This document shows positions 22,289 to 30,173 of a stretch of DNA of 40,144 bases, in pieces (position 1 is the first letter of the stretch; each line of letters opens with the position of its first letter). Position numbers and translations under genes: made by a program. Under the pieces are notes generated by a model, which saw only the letters and a list, made by a program, of their open reading frames with translations, did no database searches and was not told where the DNA came from. Source of the DNA: a virus; IMG/VR virus record IMGVR_UViG_3300035181_000722, positions 1 to 40,144 of that record; one strand, written 5' to 3'.

Positions 22289-22603
22289 ATGAGCAAAATT
22301 TCATGTTTCAGTAAGTCAGTATCATTGAGTGAGATTGTTTCGAGCTTCATTCCCGGTCCCGCAAATGGATTGGAAGACGATTGTACGGCTCAAATGGTTG
22401 GAATGGTGGTTGCTGGTTTCCATGGGAGCGCTGAGGTTGCGACTGATGAAACGTTTACGGTTGTTTGGGATGCCAATACCAAGACGATTCAAGTCAACGA
22501 TGGTGAACGGTTGTTCACGTTTGAGCCTCAGTTGGTTCCGGGTGAAGAGTTGGTGTCGATTGCCAATAAGGCTTTCAAGTTGGTTGAGGTTTCGACCAAA
22601 TGA
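22289..22603 (+). CDS. Unrecognised protein upstream of excisionase
   Basis: 104 residues from ATG 22289, preceded by AAAGAGA. Beta-rich central part (DETFTVVWDANTKTIQVNDGERLFTFEP), ends VSIANKAFKLVEVSTK. ATGA overlap couples it to the excisionase-like gene. A hairpin GCCGC-AAGAGA-GCGGC (22258-22273) and an inverted repeat GCGTC-TT-GACGC (about 22209) lie in its leader. No family recognised. Confidence 0.5.
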   Translation: MSKISCFSKSVSLSEIVSSFIPGPANGLEDDCTAQMVGMVVAGFHGSAEVATDETFTVVWDANTKTIQVNDGERLFTFEPQLVPGEELVSIANKAFKLVEVSTK

Positions 22604-22803
22604 ACGATTATTGCACTCCTGAGGAGTATTCAGAGAAGCTTGGCATTGGTCGAACGCTTGTGTTTGCTCTCATTAAGAAAGGATTGCCATCCATCAAGAT
22701 TGGAAGGCTTCGCAGGATTCTGATTGAGCAAGCGGACGCTTGGATCCTTGCTGGTGGGGCGGATTCGACCCGCAAGCGCCAAATTCGTGCCAAGCGCGAA
22801 TAA
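22600..22803 (+). CDS. Excisionase-like HTH protein
   Basis: 67 residues. CTPEEYSEKLGIGRTLVFALIKKGLPSIKIGRLRRILIEQADAWI is the HTH_17/excisionase winged-helix pattern, followed by a basic tail. Located 90 bases before the integrase on the same strand. It is likely the directionality factor that favours excision, or a transcriptional regulator of int. Confidence 0.72.
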   Translation: MNDYCTPEEYSEKLGIGRTLVFALIKKGLPSIKIGRLRRILIEQADAWILAGGADSTRKRQIRAKRE

Positions 22804-22818
22804 TTACCGGGACGGAAT
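22802..22818 (+). repeat. 17-bp repeat AATTRCCGGGACGGAAT, copy 1
   Basis: AATTACCGGGACGGAAT, matching 25401-25417 with one difference. In both places TACATTGAYA follows within 25-65 bases and a gene starts shortly after (int here, the lipoprotein at the second). Possible shared control site. Confidence 0.55.
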
Positions 22819-22892
22819 ACCGATGGGAGTTATGCTTTTATTGGTTGATTCGCTGGATAGTTGATTTACATTGATATCCGAAAGGAGGATCC

Positions 22893-24209
22893 ATGGCTGA
22901 TTTGTTCAAAATCTATTGGCACGATAAAAAAGCTATTGATGGGTCCAACATCGGTTATTTCTTCGCTAAATATAAGGACGGAGAAGTTTGGAAATCCAAA
23001 AGCATTCCCGTCAACATCAGGAACAAGGAAGAAGCCGCGGTTTGGTTCCGTGCTTGGAATGCAAACCGCGTTGCTTTCTCCGTTAATCCTCTCAACAGCC
23101 AAATCAAGGTTGTGCGGACGCTTCGCAACCTTGCGCCGCAATGGCTTGAATACAAGCGCGGGAAGGTGACTCCTGATTTTATCAGGCAAGCCAAGACCGC
23201 GATTGATAAATGGATTTTGCCATATTCGATCGCTGATTTGGATCTTGAAAAGGAAGGCGCAAATCCTGAACCTTTCATGGAATGGTTTGGATTGATCAAG
23301 CTTGCCACCTCAGAGCGGACGAAAAAGAAGCTTTCGGCATACTATTTGCGCGGCGTTTTCACGGTTGCAAAGCTGTTGATTCGCGATTCGATGGATAACC
23401 GTTGGATTGCCACGCCACGCAATCCGTTTGACTTTACCCAAGTCAAGAAAGAACGTCCGAAAGCTGTTACGCGATTGGGAAACGATAAGATTCGCTTTTA
23501 CAAGGATGAAATCGCAAAGCTGTTGACCTGTCATGATGCCCCGATTTATCGAAGGATTCGGTATCTTTTCGCCTTTGCAACTGGGTTTCGCGATATGGAA
23601 ATCCAAGGCATGCAATGGAAAGACCTGAAAACCAACGATGGCGTTCCCGTTGCTCATGTGAAGAAGCAATTGGAGAAAGCGGGACGTTTCCCATTGATTG
23701 AGCTTGGAATGAGCGATCCGCTTCCCAAGGTCAAGAACGCTTTGGTTCGACCTTGCAAGGCGGATTCAAGCCGCAAGATGCCGATTCATCCTGAGTTGGG
23801 TAAAGCTCTTGCTTGGTGGAAAGAGAGCGGTTGGCGTGCGTATGTGGGGCGGGAGCCTCAGCCGGAAGATCCTATCTTCCCAACCCCCAACGGAGAATTC
23901 GCAACCCCCCGATCGTCTGAGTTCCTTAGGCTTGACCTACTAAAAGCCAAGCTTTCTGATAAGTACGATGACGAATATCCTTATGATTTCCATTCGACGC
24001 GTCGCACGTTTGCCACGCTCTTGGATAAAGAATCTAAGAATCAGGCTTGCGTAAAGCATCTAATGGGGCATTCGGCGGATGGTGTTACCGCCCGTCATTA
24101 CCTTGGAGATGACTTGCCGAGCTTGTGGGAGGAAGTGTGCAAGTTGCCGCTTCCGAAATGGGTTGACATTTGTTCGGAAACGCGATTGGCGCTTGTTGTG
24201 AACGAATGA
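22893..24209 (+). CDS. int: Tyrosine integrase
   Basis: 438 residues. An SAM-like N-terminal region with core-binding domain at about 80-170 is followed by the catalytic domain. Active-site residues: Arg233 (ATGFRDMEIQGMQW), His367 and Arg370 (DFHSTRRTFAT), His393 (LMGHSADG) and nucleophile Tyr403 (ARHYLGDD); the beta-turn Lys is probably in HVKKQL near 257. All are present. GGAGG five bases before ATG 22893. It is followed at about 220 bases by a tRNA-Arg-derived attP core. It integrates the phage at the host tRNA gene and reverses with Xis. Confidence 0.96.
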   Translation: MADLFKIYWHDKKAIDGSNIGYFFAKYKDGEVWKSKSIPVNIRNKEEAAVWFRAWNANRVAFSVNPLNSQIKVVRTLRNLAPQWLEYKRGKVTPDFIRQAKTAIDKWILPYSIADLDLEKEGANPEPFMEWFGLIKLATSERTKKKLSAYYLRGVFTVAKLLIRDSMDNRWIATPRNPFDFTQVKKERPKAVTRLGNDKIRFYKDEIAKLLTCHDAPIYRRIRYLFAFATGFRDMEIQGMQWKDLKTNDGVPVAHVKKQLEKAGRFPLIELGMSDPLPKVKNALVRPCKADSSRKMPIHPELGKALAWWKESGWRAYVGREPQPEDPIFPTPNGEFATPRSSEFLRLDLLKAKLSDKYDDEYPYDFHSTRRTFATLLDKESKNQACVKHLMGHSADGVTARHYLGDDLPSLWEEVCKLPLPKWVDICSETRLALVVNE

Positions 24210-24299
24210 ACGCGTTGGATAGCGCTTTGGTTCAGTACGCCAAAGCTATCCGGTTTGACTGCGCGCGCACGGATACGGGATAGTCGGGTGAAAAACCGC

Positions 24300-24310
24300 G
24301 TCAACCAAGG
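24300..24310 (+). repeat. Putative integrase arm site P1, GTCAACCAAGG
   Basis: Left of the attP core. Repeated on the right at 24518-24528 (inverted), 24530-24540 and 24617-24626. Such arm-type repeats on both sides of a core are expected of tyrosine integrases with an N-terminal arm-binding domain. Confidence 0.5.
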
Positions 24311-24323
24311 CTGATTGTGGCGC

Positions 24324-24404
24324 TGGCGAACGCGTGCGACCGACGCCGTACGAAAACCCCGACAAATTGCGACGTTGACGCATTGTGGCGAACGTTGGCG
24401 AACG
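24324..24404 (+). repeat. Three TGGCGAACG repeats left of the attP core
   Basis: Copies at 24324-24332, 24386-24394 and 24396-24404; the last two are spaced ten bases apart. Candidate Xis or integrase sites. Confidence 0.5.
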
Positions 24405-24430
24405 CTGAAAAACGTAATAAAATCAATTAG

Positions 24431-24483
24431 ATAGCGGCTTCCTAAGCCGAAGGTCACACGTTCGAATCGTGTCGGGGGCGCTA
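24431..24483 (+). other. attP: attP core: 3' part of a tRNA-Arg(CCU) gene
   Basis: Anticodon arm CGGC-TTCCTAA-GCCG (24435-24449) with anticodon CCT; variable loop AGGTC; T arm ACACG-TTCGAAT-CGTGT (24456-24472); acceptor strand CGGGGGC (24473-24479) with discriminator G. There is no 5' half upstream, so it is not a functional tRNA gene but a fragment that restores the host gene after integration. The mismatch at position 27-43 of the anticodon stem suggests identity with the host starts near 24435. Confidence 0.85.
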
Positions 24484-24514
24484 AAAAACAAGCGGATTAG
24501 TGGTTGAGCTTGAA

Positions 24515-24549
24515 GCGCCTTGGTTGACCGTCAACCAAGGCGTTTCTTT
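24515..24549 (+). terminator. Terminator-like hairpin right of attP, formed by two arm repeats
   Basis: CGCCTTGGTTGA, loop CCG, TCAACCAAGGCG (12-bp perfect stem) followed by TTTCTTTT. Built from two inverted GTCAACCAAGG copies, so it may serve as terminator, integrase arm sites or both. Confidence 0.7.
24518..24540. repeat. Putative integrase arm sites P'1 and P'2 (inverted pair)
   Basis: CCTTGGTTGAC (24518-24528) and GTCAACCAAGG (24530-24540). A further copy, GTCAACCAAG, is at 24617-24626. Confidence 0.5.
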
Positions 24550-24899
24550 TGGCTGGTTGGTCAACGGAATGGCATCGCCAACGCTCTTTCAGGAGTTGGT
24601 TGGAGCGTCATGAACCGTCAACCAAGAGCGCGTGAAACATGCCGTGAAACGCTTCTCACGTTTCATGCCAACAAGCATCAACAAGACGTAAAAAAAACCG
24701 ATGCCTTGGGGGAGATAAACCCAAAGCATCGGTAATTTATGGGAGTTACGTATCTAGAGAAGAGAAATGAGTATCAATTGAAAACAAACAATCATAAGAA
24801 GCGTTAGCCTCTCAAGATATATATCAAAGTATTCGTAAGTTGGTGTTAGGTATTTTCTTAAATAAGGTAATACTTGGGCATACTCTTTAAGGAGAGTTG

Positions 24900-25385
24900 A
24901 TGCCACTAATTGAAAAACATAACAAGAGAGACTTACGATTTAGCAGAATGCACAGAGAAGAATTTCCGGCGGGGTTTGCAATGAGCGATGTTGATTGGAT
25001 GCTTTACGATAAAGAAAACAATTCGATTGCCATGCTTGAAGAGAAGCATGGAAACATCAGGCTTGTTGACTTGACAACGCCTCAGATTGTTCGACACGTC
25101 AAGATGGCTGATAAGCTTGGAATTCCATTGTTTATCACTGTCATTGCCCCGAAAGGTGAAGAGGAAGACGCTTGGAACCATTGGGCGTTCTATGTCATTG
25201 CAGTAAACGATTTAGCCAATGCGTCATTAACTAAGTTCGGATATCGATCCGGTTATAAGCTAATGAGTCAAAGAGAATACTTTAGATTTGAATGTCATTT
25301 AAGAAACGTGAAATCAACAGAGAAAGAGGAGATGAGATATGAAACAGAGTTACCAAAATGGTATGTACCAGAAATCCAATACTAA
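24900..25385 (+). CDS. PD-(D/E)xK-like nuclease, probable moron
   Basis: 161 residues from ATG 24900 (AGGAGAG just upstream). The stretch SDVDWMLYDKENNSIAMLEEKHGN has the spacing of a PD-(D/E)xK core: Asp32, then Glu48-x-Lys-like EEKHG (Glu47/Glu48, Lys49). A following helix (PQIVRHVKMADKLGIPLFIT) fits the fold. Related small proteins are nucleases or restriction-like enzymes; the substrate is not evident. Lies immediately right of attP and ends before a gene for a surface lipoprotein, so it would be at one edge of the prophage, the classic moron position. Confidence 0.6.
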   Translation: MPLIEKHNKRDLRFSRMHREEFPAGFAMSDVDWMLYDKENNSIAMLEEKHGNIRLVDLTTPQIVRHVKMADKLGIPLFITVIAPKGEEEDAWNHWAFYVIAVNDLANASLTKFGYRSGYKLMSQREYFRFECHLRNVKSTEKEEMRYETELPKWYVPEIQY

Positions 25386-25400
25386 AACATCGTCGCGAAT

Positions 25401-25417
25401 AATTGCCGGGACGGAAT
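25401..25417 (+). repeat. 17-bp repeat AATTRCCGGGACGGAAT, copy 2
   Basis: AATTGCCGGGACGGAAT, one change from 22802-22818. Upstream of the lipoprotein gene. Confidence 0.55.
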
Positions 25418-25479
25418 CGGGCTCTATCCAGCGGTTAACCTACATTGACAGGAATTCGGCTCGGAATGAGCTTGGAGGT

Positions 25480-26058
25480 ATGAAGAAGCTGATTGCTCTT
25501 GTGGGTCTTGTGTTGATGGTCGGTTGCGGGGCAACGCCGGTTGAAGCGCAACCAGCGGAACCGAACGTTTGCGCTCAGGTTGTCTCGCCTGTCAGCGAAT
25601 GCGAACTTTTCGTTGATGCCAATGGTACAACCAAGTTCAAAGGAACGATTCAGAGTTGCTCTCAGGACATCAACCCCGATTCCGCCAACTGTGCCAAGGT
25701 CAACGATTCAAGCGCCAACCTGTTCTGTTGTCGCAAGCCTCCAACGTCTCCAAACGATTGCGGCGAGCCTTGCCAATCGCCCGCTACAACCTGCAACGGT
25801 TCGCCCAAGTTCGTTCCAACTGAGAGCGGATTGATAACCAAGGCTCCGAACGTTCCCAACCAATGCGTTGGTGAATGCATCATGTTTTCAATGGGCGTTG
25901 AACTTAACCATTGCCCCCAACCTGGAACGGGATATGTGTTCCTTTGCTCGAATCCTCAGGAAGCGATTCAAGACACCATCAAGAAATGCGCGCCATCGGC
26001 TCATCAGGATACGGAAGGCGTATCGTTCTGGTGTTGTCCTGATAACCTCATTGAATGA
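25480..26058 (+). CDS. Cys-rich lipoprotein, probable lysogenic-conversion factor
   Basis: 192 residues from ATG 25480, where the signal peptide starts; an in-frame extension to 25339 would bury it. MKKLIALVGLVLMVGCG is a lipoprotein signal with lipobox MVGC, Cys16 acylated. The mature part holds many Cys in two similar blocks, each ending in a CC motif (LFCCRKPP and FWCCPDN), probably two disulphide-rich repeats exposed on the envelope. The Shine-Dalgarno GGAGG lies only one base from the ATG, so translation may be poor or start elsewhere. Surface lipoproteins on prophage edges often block superinfection or change the host surface. Confidence 0.75.
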   Translation: MKKLIALVGLVLMVGCGATPVEAQPAEPNVCAQVVSPVSECELFVDANGTTKFKGTIQSCSQDINPDSANCAKVNDSSANLFCCRKPPTSPNDCGEPCQSPATTCNGSPKFVPTESGLITKAPNVPNQCVGECIMFSMGVELNHCPQPGTGYVFLCSNPQEAIQDTIKKCAPSAHQDTEGVSFWCCPDNLIE

Positions 26059-26073
26059 CGTTAGACGCAAAAC

Positions 26074-26112
26074 AAGCCGCATACCGAAAAGGAAGTAAAC
26101 GGTATGCGGCTT
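26074..26112. terminator. Bidirectional terminator between the lipoprotein and late operon end
   Basis: AAGCCGCATACC (26074-26085) and GGTATGCGGCTT (26101-26112), perfect 12-bp stem with a 15-base loop. T-rich on both outer sides. It ends the rightward lipoprotein unit and the leftward late operon. Confidence 0.85.
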
Positions 26113-26140
26113 TGTTGCGTTCGCCTTGCGGCAAATCTGT

Positions 26141-26422
26141 TTATTTGAAGAAGGCTTTGAGAACAAGACCGAGGATAGCAACGAAGATGGTTCCTCCGAA
26201 CCAAACGGAAGCCTTGTTGATGCGACTTTGCCAGATTTCAAGGTTATAGACGCGGGCGGTAACGCCATCATGTGAGAAAACCTTCTCATGGATTTCGTCA
26301 ACCTTTTTCATCATGCGTTCTTGGTTCGATTCCATGCGTTCCATTTTCTCTGAGAGAACGGCTAACTCAACTTTATCTTCCATATCTTCCTTTGCGTATT
26401 TTTTGATTGGCGTTGGTGACAT
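26141..26422 (-). CDS. XhlA-like membrane protein of the lysis cassette
   Basis: 93 residues. Coiled coil at about 20-70 (SEKMERMESNQERMMKKVDEIHEKV, RVYNLEIWQSRINK) and a C-terminal membrane span (VWFGGTIFVAILGLVLKAFFK). The layout matches XhlA-type hemolysin/lysis accessory proteins. An alternative start at 26383 has AAGGAAG close upstream. It is the last gene of the late operon, next to the holin-like gene. Confidence 0.6.
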   Translation of the reverse strand: MSPTPIKKYAKEDMEDKVELAVLSEKMERMESNQERMMKKVDEIHEKVFSHDGVTARVYNLEIWQSRINKASVWFGGTIFVAILGLVLKAFFK

Positions 26423-26444
26423 TGTAAGACCTTATGGCTTGACA

Positions 26445-26756
26445 TCATTTGATGGTTGGTTGGTCGGTTGGTTCGGGAGATACTTTTTGGATTAGGAATG
26501 ATTTGGCGACGCGGTAAACAAGCCCCGACATGAGACCGGCAACAAGACCGGCAAGGATGCCAAGCGCAGCGAAATGACCAACAACGGCGCCAATGCAAAC
26601 CGGCGCAATTGGAAGAACCAAATCAGTCCAAACCTTGGACTTGGCTTTGTCTTTTAGGATGAATTCGCCCGCTGTTTTAAGAGCGAACATAACGGCATAG
26701 ATTGCCAATGAGAGCATTATGAATGAGACTGAAAAGATGAGTTCTAATGGCATCAT
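26445..26756 (-). CDS. Holin-like membrane protein
   Basis: 103 residues. Hydrophobic N-terminal span (LIFSVSFIMLSLAIYAVMFAL, about 5-25), a charged loop (EFILKDKAKSKVW), and two close spans at about 44-85 (LVLPIAPVCIGAVVGHFAAL, GILAGLVAGLMSGLVY), ending in a polar tail. Size, charge pattern and position after the fibre genes fit a holin. Coupled by ATGA to the receptor-binding gene. No endolysin lies next to it. Confidence 0.6.
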   Translation of the reverse strand: MMPLELIFSVSFIMLSLAIYAVMFALKTAGEFILKDKAKSKVWTDLVLPIAPVCIGAVVGHFAALGILAGLVAGLMSGLVYRVAKSFLIQKVSPEPTDQPTIK

Positions 26757-29530
26757 GCGACCTTTCTTGGAGCGCCGATATTGAAAGCGGTTGCTCCTGT
26801 TTTCACGTAAGCGCCATGATTGTCTGATTGTTCAAGTTGCATTGCTTCGCAGTAGACGTTACCTGAACCTACACCGTCTCCACCTTGTGCGATTCTGTTG
26901 TCAAAACCGCAACTTATAGTCGTGTCGTTTGCAACGCTGAATCCTGAGATAGAATATTTTGTTGGTGCGCTTGTTAATATAACGGCAGTTTGAGCTAACG
27001 TTGCTGCATTGCCGTATGTGCGAATTCCTATCGATTTTCCAGGAGTATCAGTCCAAAGCCAAGCTGTGAACGTGAATGGAGTTCCAATTTGGAAGTATGG
27101 TGCGGCTGGAATGTATGATTGATATTTGTAAGCGGCTGTTGTTGTGATTGCTAGTTTGGTTGCGCTTGTGTTGCTGGCGATTCCGGGTTGAGAACCTGTA
27201 ACGGTTACACCTACAACGGAGCCTGCAAACGATCGTGACCAATCCTCAGAATAGGCAAACAAGTTCTGAGAGGTTGTCTGATTTCTTGGTGTTGCTGGAT
27301 TGACAGCGGTTGTTGTGGTTGCAACGTAGGTTCCTGCGACGTTTGCAGCTTCAATCTGATAACCGAATGCTGCTATTGATTCGCCCGCTGGCGTGAAAGT
27401 AGGACTACCCGACGCATCGCAAACGATGACAGATAGAGCAGGCGGCGAAGTTGGAACGAACGTGAATTCGCAACGATAGAATCCGTTGGAGCTTGGTGTG
27501 ATTGCTGCTCTTGTTGCTGCTCCCGCAATGGAAACGACGTTTCCGGCTTGCAGATCAAACTTCGCGCTTGCGGCGTAGACGTCAACGTCTCCAAGCATTA
27601 TGTATTTTGAATTTTGTTGCTTGAAGAAACATGAAACGGTTGTTTGTCTACCTACGATGAATGTTTCTAATCCAGTTACAGAGAAAAACGCGCGATGGTA
27701 TGCGCTGGTTCCGCCTGATGCTGCGATGGTTTGAGCGGTTCCGATGAAATCAGGCGCGGTTCCGGCTGCTAATGGAGTTACCGTGACTGGATATCCTGTG
27801 ATTCCCCAGCCTGTTGTGAATGTCTCTGATGCTTTGACTAGGTTCTGAGGTTGTCTCTGATTTCTTGGAGCGCCAGTATTGATTATGCTTGAAGTTGTCT
27901 TTACATACGGACCAGAAAAGTTAGACTTTTCAAGTTGCATTCCATCAACAAATACCGTTCCTGAAGCAGTTCCGTCGCCTCCAACAGATCCGCCACGATT
28001 ATCTAAACCGAATGTGATTCCGGCTGTTTCCAATGGTGCATAGCAAGCGCCAGTAACGATATACTTCGTTGGTGTTGTAGTAAGTGCTACTGTTGTAACC
28101 TGTAAAGCAGTTCCAGACGGAAGGCTGGCAAGTCGAATTCCAATAGACTTGCCAGGAGTATCAGTCCAAAGCCAAACAGTTCCAGTATAGTATTCGCCAA
28201 CAATCGACGGTTGGTCTGTGTAACTTTGGTATCTGTATGCTGTTGAGCTTGTGACCGTTAGTTTTGTTGCAGATGTTGAACTGTTTACGCCAGGCAAACC
28301 AGCAATAACTGTAAAGCCTGAAGCCGTAGAATAGACAGCAGAAGACATATCTTCGCTGGATTTGGCTAAGTTCTGTGCTGGTCTTGAAGTTCCATAAACC
28401 GTGAGAGGCGTTGCCCCGGTTGCGACATATGGAGATGGTGTTGTCTGACCTGCCGATGCTTCCTCAAGTTGAGCGCCATATACGTAAAAATCAGGAACTA
28501 GGTTATTAATATCAAAGAAACCAACGTTTCCAGTTCCTGAACCTTGCGCAGTGAATAAGAAGCTGAGTCTTTGCCAAGTTGAAGTTGCGTAAATCAAGCC
28601 CGAATAATAAGTTGTAACTAAATCGTATGCTCTGAAGTTGAATCCTTGATCAGAACCAGCATTGCGCAACACGTAACATGAATATATGTATTTCTTACCA
28701 TTCTGAAGCGGACATGTTTGAATACAATAACCACCATTTGTTGTAATGTGCAATTCATCAGCTGTAACAGCACCATCAATTGGATTTGCTGTAACGTTTG
28801 GTGTGACTATGCTTGTTGACTTGCTCCAAACTGCATTGTCGAAAGCGTCTGAGAATTGGAGAAAATTTCTGACAACGCCTCTTGCGAGCATTGGAGAATC
28901 AGCGGAGAAAGCAGCGCCACCCGATAAGGTAAGATTCAATCCGCCAACGGAAGCAAACGCAGTTGTTCCAGCGCCTTCATTCAATAACCATCTATGAGTT
29001 ATGGTTGATGGTTGCTTGTTTAGAAAGTAATCGTCTGAAACCTGTTGTGCGGTCCAAGCGTGTCCGATATCGTAAACAGCATCAGCCATTCCGCCACCAA
29101 TCGGAACGTTTGAGCCTGAGCGAGCGCCAAAGGTTAGAACGCCTGATGAATCAAGCGCGCTCCAAACAGAGCATGATAGTTGGTGAAAGAAGACACCATC
29201 AACGTATATGGATGCCATACGCGCAACAGAATCAACAACCAACGCAAGTCTATGCCAACCTGAGGTAATAATGCCCGGCATCGAAACAGAACAACCGCCC
29301 GTAACAGTCAATGAGAAATTGCTATTTGATGTAACTCCAATGGACCAAACGTTGGTAACGCCAAATTGAGCGATGTTTTGACCATTAGGATTGTTGCAAA
29401 TAGATATCCAGCAAGTAAACGTGAATGAACCAGCGCCAGGAGATAGCGCGGAACTTGATGGCGTTGCTATGTTGCTTGCCCACGCAAGCGATTGCCCGCT
29501 TCCGGTGTAACTTCTATTAAGAAGACGCAT
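26753..29530 (-). CDS. Large receptor-binding protein: LamG-like domain plus four repeat modules
   Basis: 925 residues, the longest gene. Residues 1-210 look like a LamG/concanavalin-type lectin (SFTFTCWISICNN, WHRLALVVDS, ASIYVDGVFF). They are followed by four modules of about 160-180 residues near 220-380, 385-550, 555-740 and 742-925. Each starts with an (N)L..SE/SD..W-like segment and ends GxQLE....YV.T (YGAQLEEAS, DGMQLEKSN, GYQIEAAN, EAMQLEQSD). Modules 2 and 4 share WLWTDTPGKSIGIR and a matching DNA stretch, suggesting a recent duplication. Carbohydrate-binding beta-sandwich modules like these bind host surface glycans. The preceding GIY-YIG gene overlaps its first 14 bases. Confidence 0.75.
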   Translation of the reverse strand: MRLLNRSYTGSGQSLAWASNIATPSSSALSPGAGSFTFTCWISICNNPNGQNIAQFGVTNVWSIGVTSNSNFSLTVTGGCSVSMPGIITSGWHRLALVVDSVARMASIYVDGVFFHQLSCSVWSALDSSGVLTFGARSGSNVPIGGGMADAVYDIGHAWTAQQVSDDYFLNKQPSTITHRWLLNEGAGTTAFASVGGLNLTLSGGAAFSADSPMLARGVVRNFLQFSDAFDNAVWSKSTSIVTPNVTANPIDGAVTADELHITTNGGYCIQTCPLQNGKKYIYSCYVLRNAGSDQGFNFRAYDLVTTYYSGLIYATSTWQRLSFLFTAQGSGTGNVGFFDINNLVPDFYVYGAQLEEASAGQTTPSPYVATGATPLTVYGTSRPAQNLAKSSEDMSSAVYSTASGFTVIAGLPGVNSSTSATKLTVTSSTAYRYQSYTDQPSIVGEYYTGTVWLWTDTPGKSIGIRLASLPSGTALQVTTVALTTTPTKYIVTGACYAPLETAGITFGLDNRGGSVGGDGTASGTVFVDGMQLEKSNFSGPYVKTTSSIINTGAPRNQRQPQNLVKASETFTTGWGITGYPVTVTPLAAGTAPDFIGTAQTIAASGGTSAYHRAFFSVTGLETFIVGRQTTVSCFFKQQNSKYIMLGDVDVYAASAKFDLQAGNVVSIAGAATRAAITPSSNGFYRCEFTFVPTSPPALSVIVCDASGSPTFTPAGESIAAFGYQIEAANVAGTYVATTTTAVNPATPRNQTTSQNLFAYSEDWSRSFAGSVVGVTVTGSQPGIASNTSATKLAITTTAAYKYQSYIPAAPYFQIGTPFTFTAWLWTDTPGKSIGIRTYGNAATLAQTAVILTSAPTKYSISGFSVANDTTISCGFDNRIAQGGDGVGSGNVYCEAMQLEQSDNHGAYVKTGATAFNIGAPRKVA

Positions 29531-30173
29531 TTTCTAATTCCTTTGCTTTTTTGGCGCGTCTAGTCGCCCACGCTTTAGCCATTGATTCCTTGCTCACGTA
29601 AGTTCCTTTGCGGTTCTGGTTTCCAGTTTGAGCCTTAGACATTTTGGCTTTAGATTCTTCTGAGCGTTTAGAACATGTATTTGCTAATGAAATGGCTTCT
29701 TTGGTTGATTCAGGCATTGGAATGCCAGATCTAGAAATTGACATTTTCATTTTTGTTTCTTCTGTAGCCTTTTTGCCAAGGTTGGCTTGTCTTCGCAGTT
29801 CTCGTAATTCTTCGCTTGGATTCTTGTTTGCTTCGCTTATTAATCTCTTTGTCTCTTCTGAATGTCTTCCTATAGATCCGCCTTCTCTAATGTTGTATCC
29901 ATTTGAGATTGTATCAAAATACGTAATCCAAAAACATTCTGAATGATTCAAAGAATCTTGATTATCAATATTATCTTGAATAATTGTAAGCTCAAATGAA
30001 GTCCAGTCGTATTTTGCAAGCGCAGCAACTATCTTAGATTTGTATCTGTTAGCGCCTTTTTTGAATAATTTTATATCGTCATTGTAATCAGAAATTCGAT
30101 CGGCAAGTTTTCTTGTTGTTTGACCGATATATCTCTTTCCGCTTGCAATATGCTTTATTTGGTAAATAAGCAT
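29517..30173 (-). CDS. GIY-YIG homing endonuclease with NUMOD3 repeats
   Basis: 218 residues. GIY-YIG nuclease at about 1-95: MLIYQIKHIASGKRYIGQTT, Arg (RISDYND), then the Glu-containing SECFWITYFDTISNGYNIREGGS. The C-terminal part has NUMOD3-type DNA-binding repeats (HSEETKRLISEAN, TEETKMKMSISRSGIPMP, SEESKAKMSKAQTG). The start shares TAATG with the preceding gene and the end runs 14 bases into the receptor-binding gene. So it is placed exactly in a gene junction without harming either. Intact. Confidence 0.93.
   Translation of the reverse strand: MLIYQIKHIASGKRYIGQTTRKLADRISDYNDDIKLFKKGANRYKSKIVAALAKYDWTSFELTIIQDNIDNQDSLNHSECFWITYFDTISNGYNIREGGSIGRHSEETKRLISEANKNPSEELRELRRQANLGKKATEETKMKMSISRSGIPMPESTKEAISLANTCSKRSEESKAKMSKAQTGNQNRKGTYVSKESMAKAWATRRAKKAKELENASS

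Larger units (their letters stand above)
24210..24899. other. attP region: noncoding integration locus
   Basis: 690 bases with no supported gene. Contains the tRNA-derived core (24431-24483), three TGGCGAACG repeats on its left, four GTCAACCAAG repeats around it and a terminator to its right. The last 150 bases before the 24900 gene are AT-rich and probably hold its promoter. Confidence 0.75.

Noticed and set aside
24431-24483. Functional phage tRNA gene
   Set aside because: Only the part from the anticodon arm to the acceptor 3' strand is present; no matching 5' acceptor strand or D arm lies upstream, and it sits beside int, so it is an att core.
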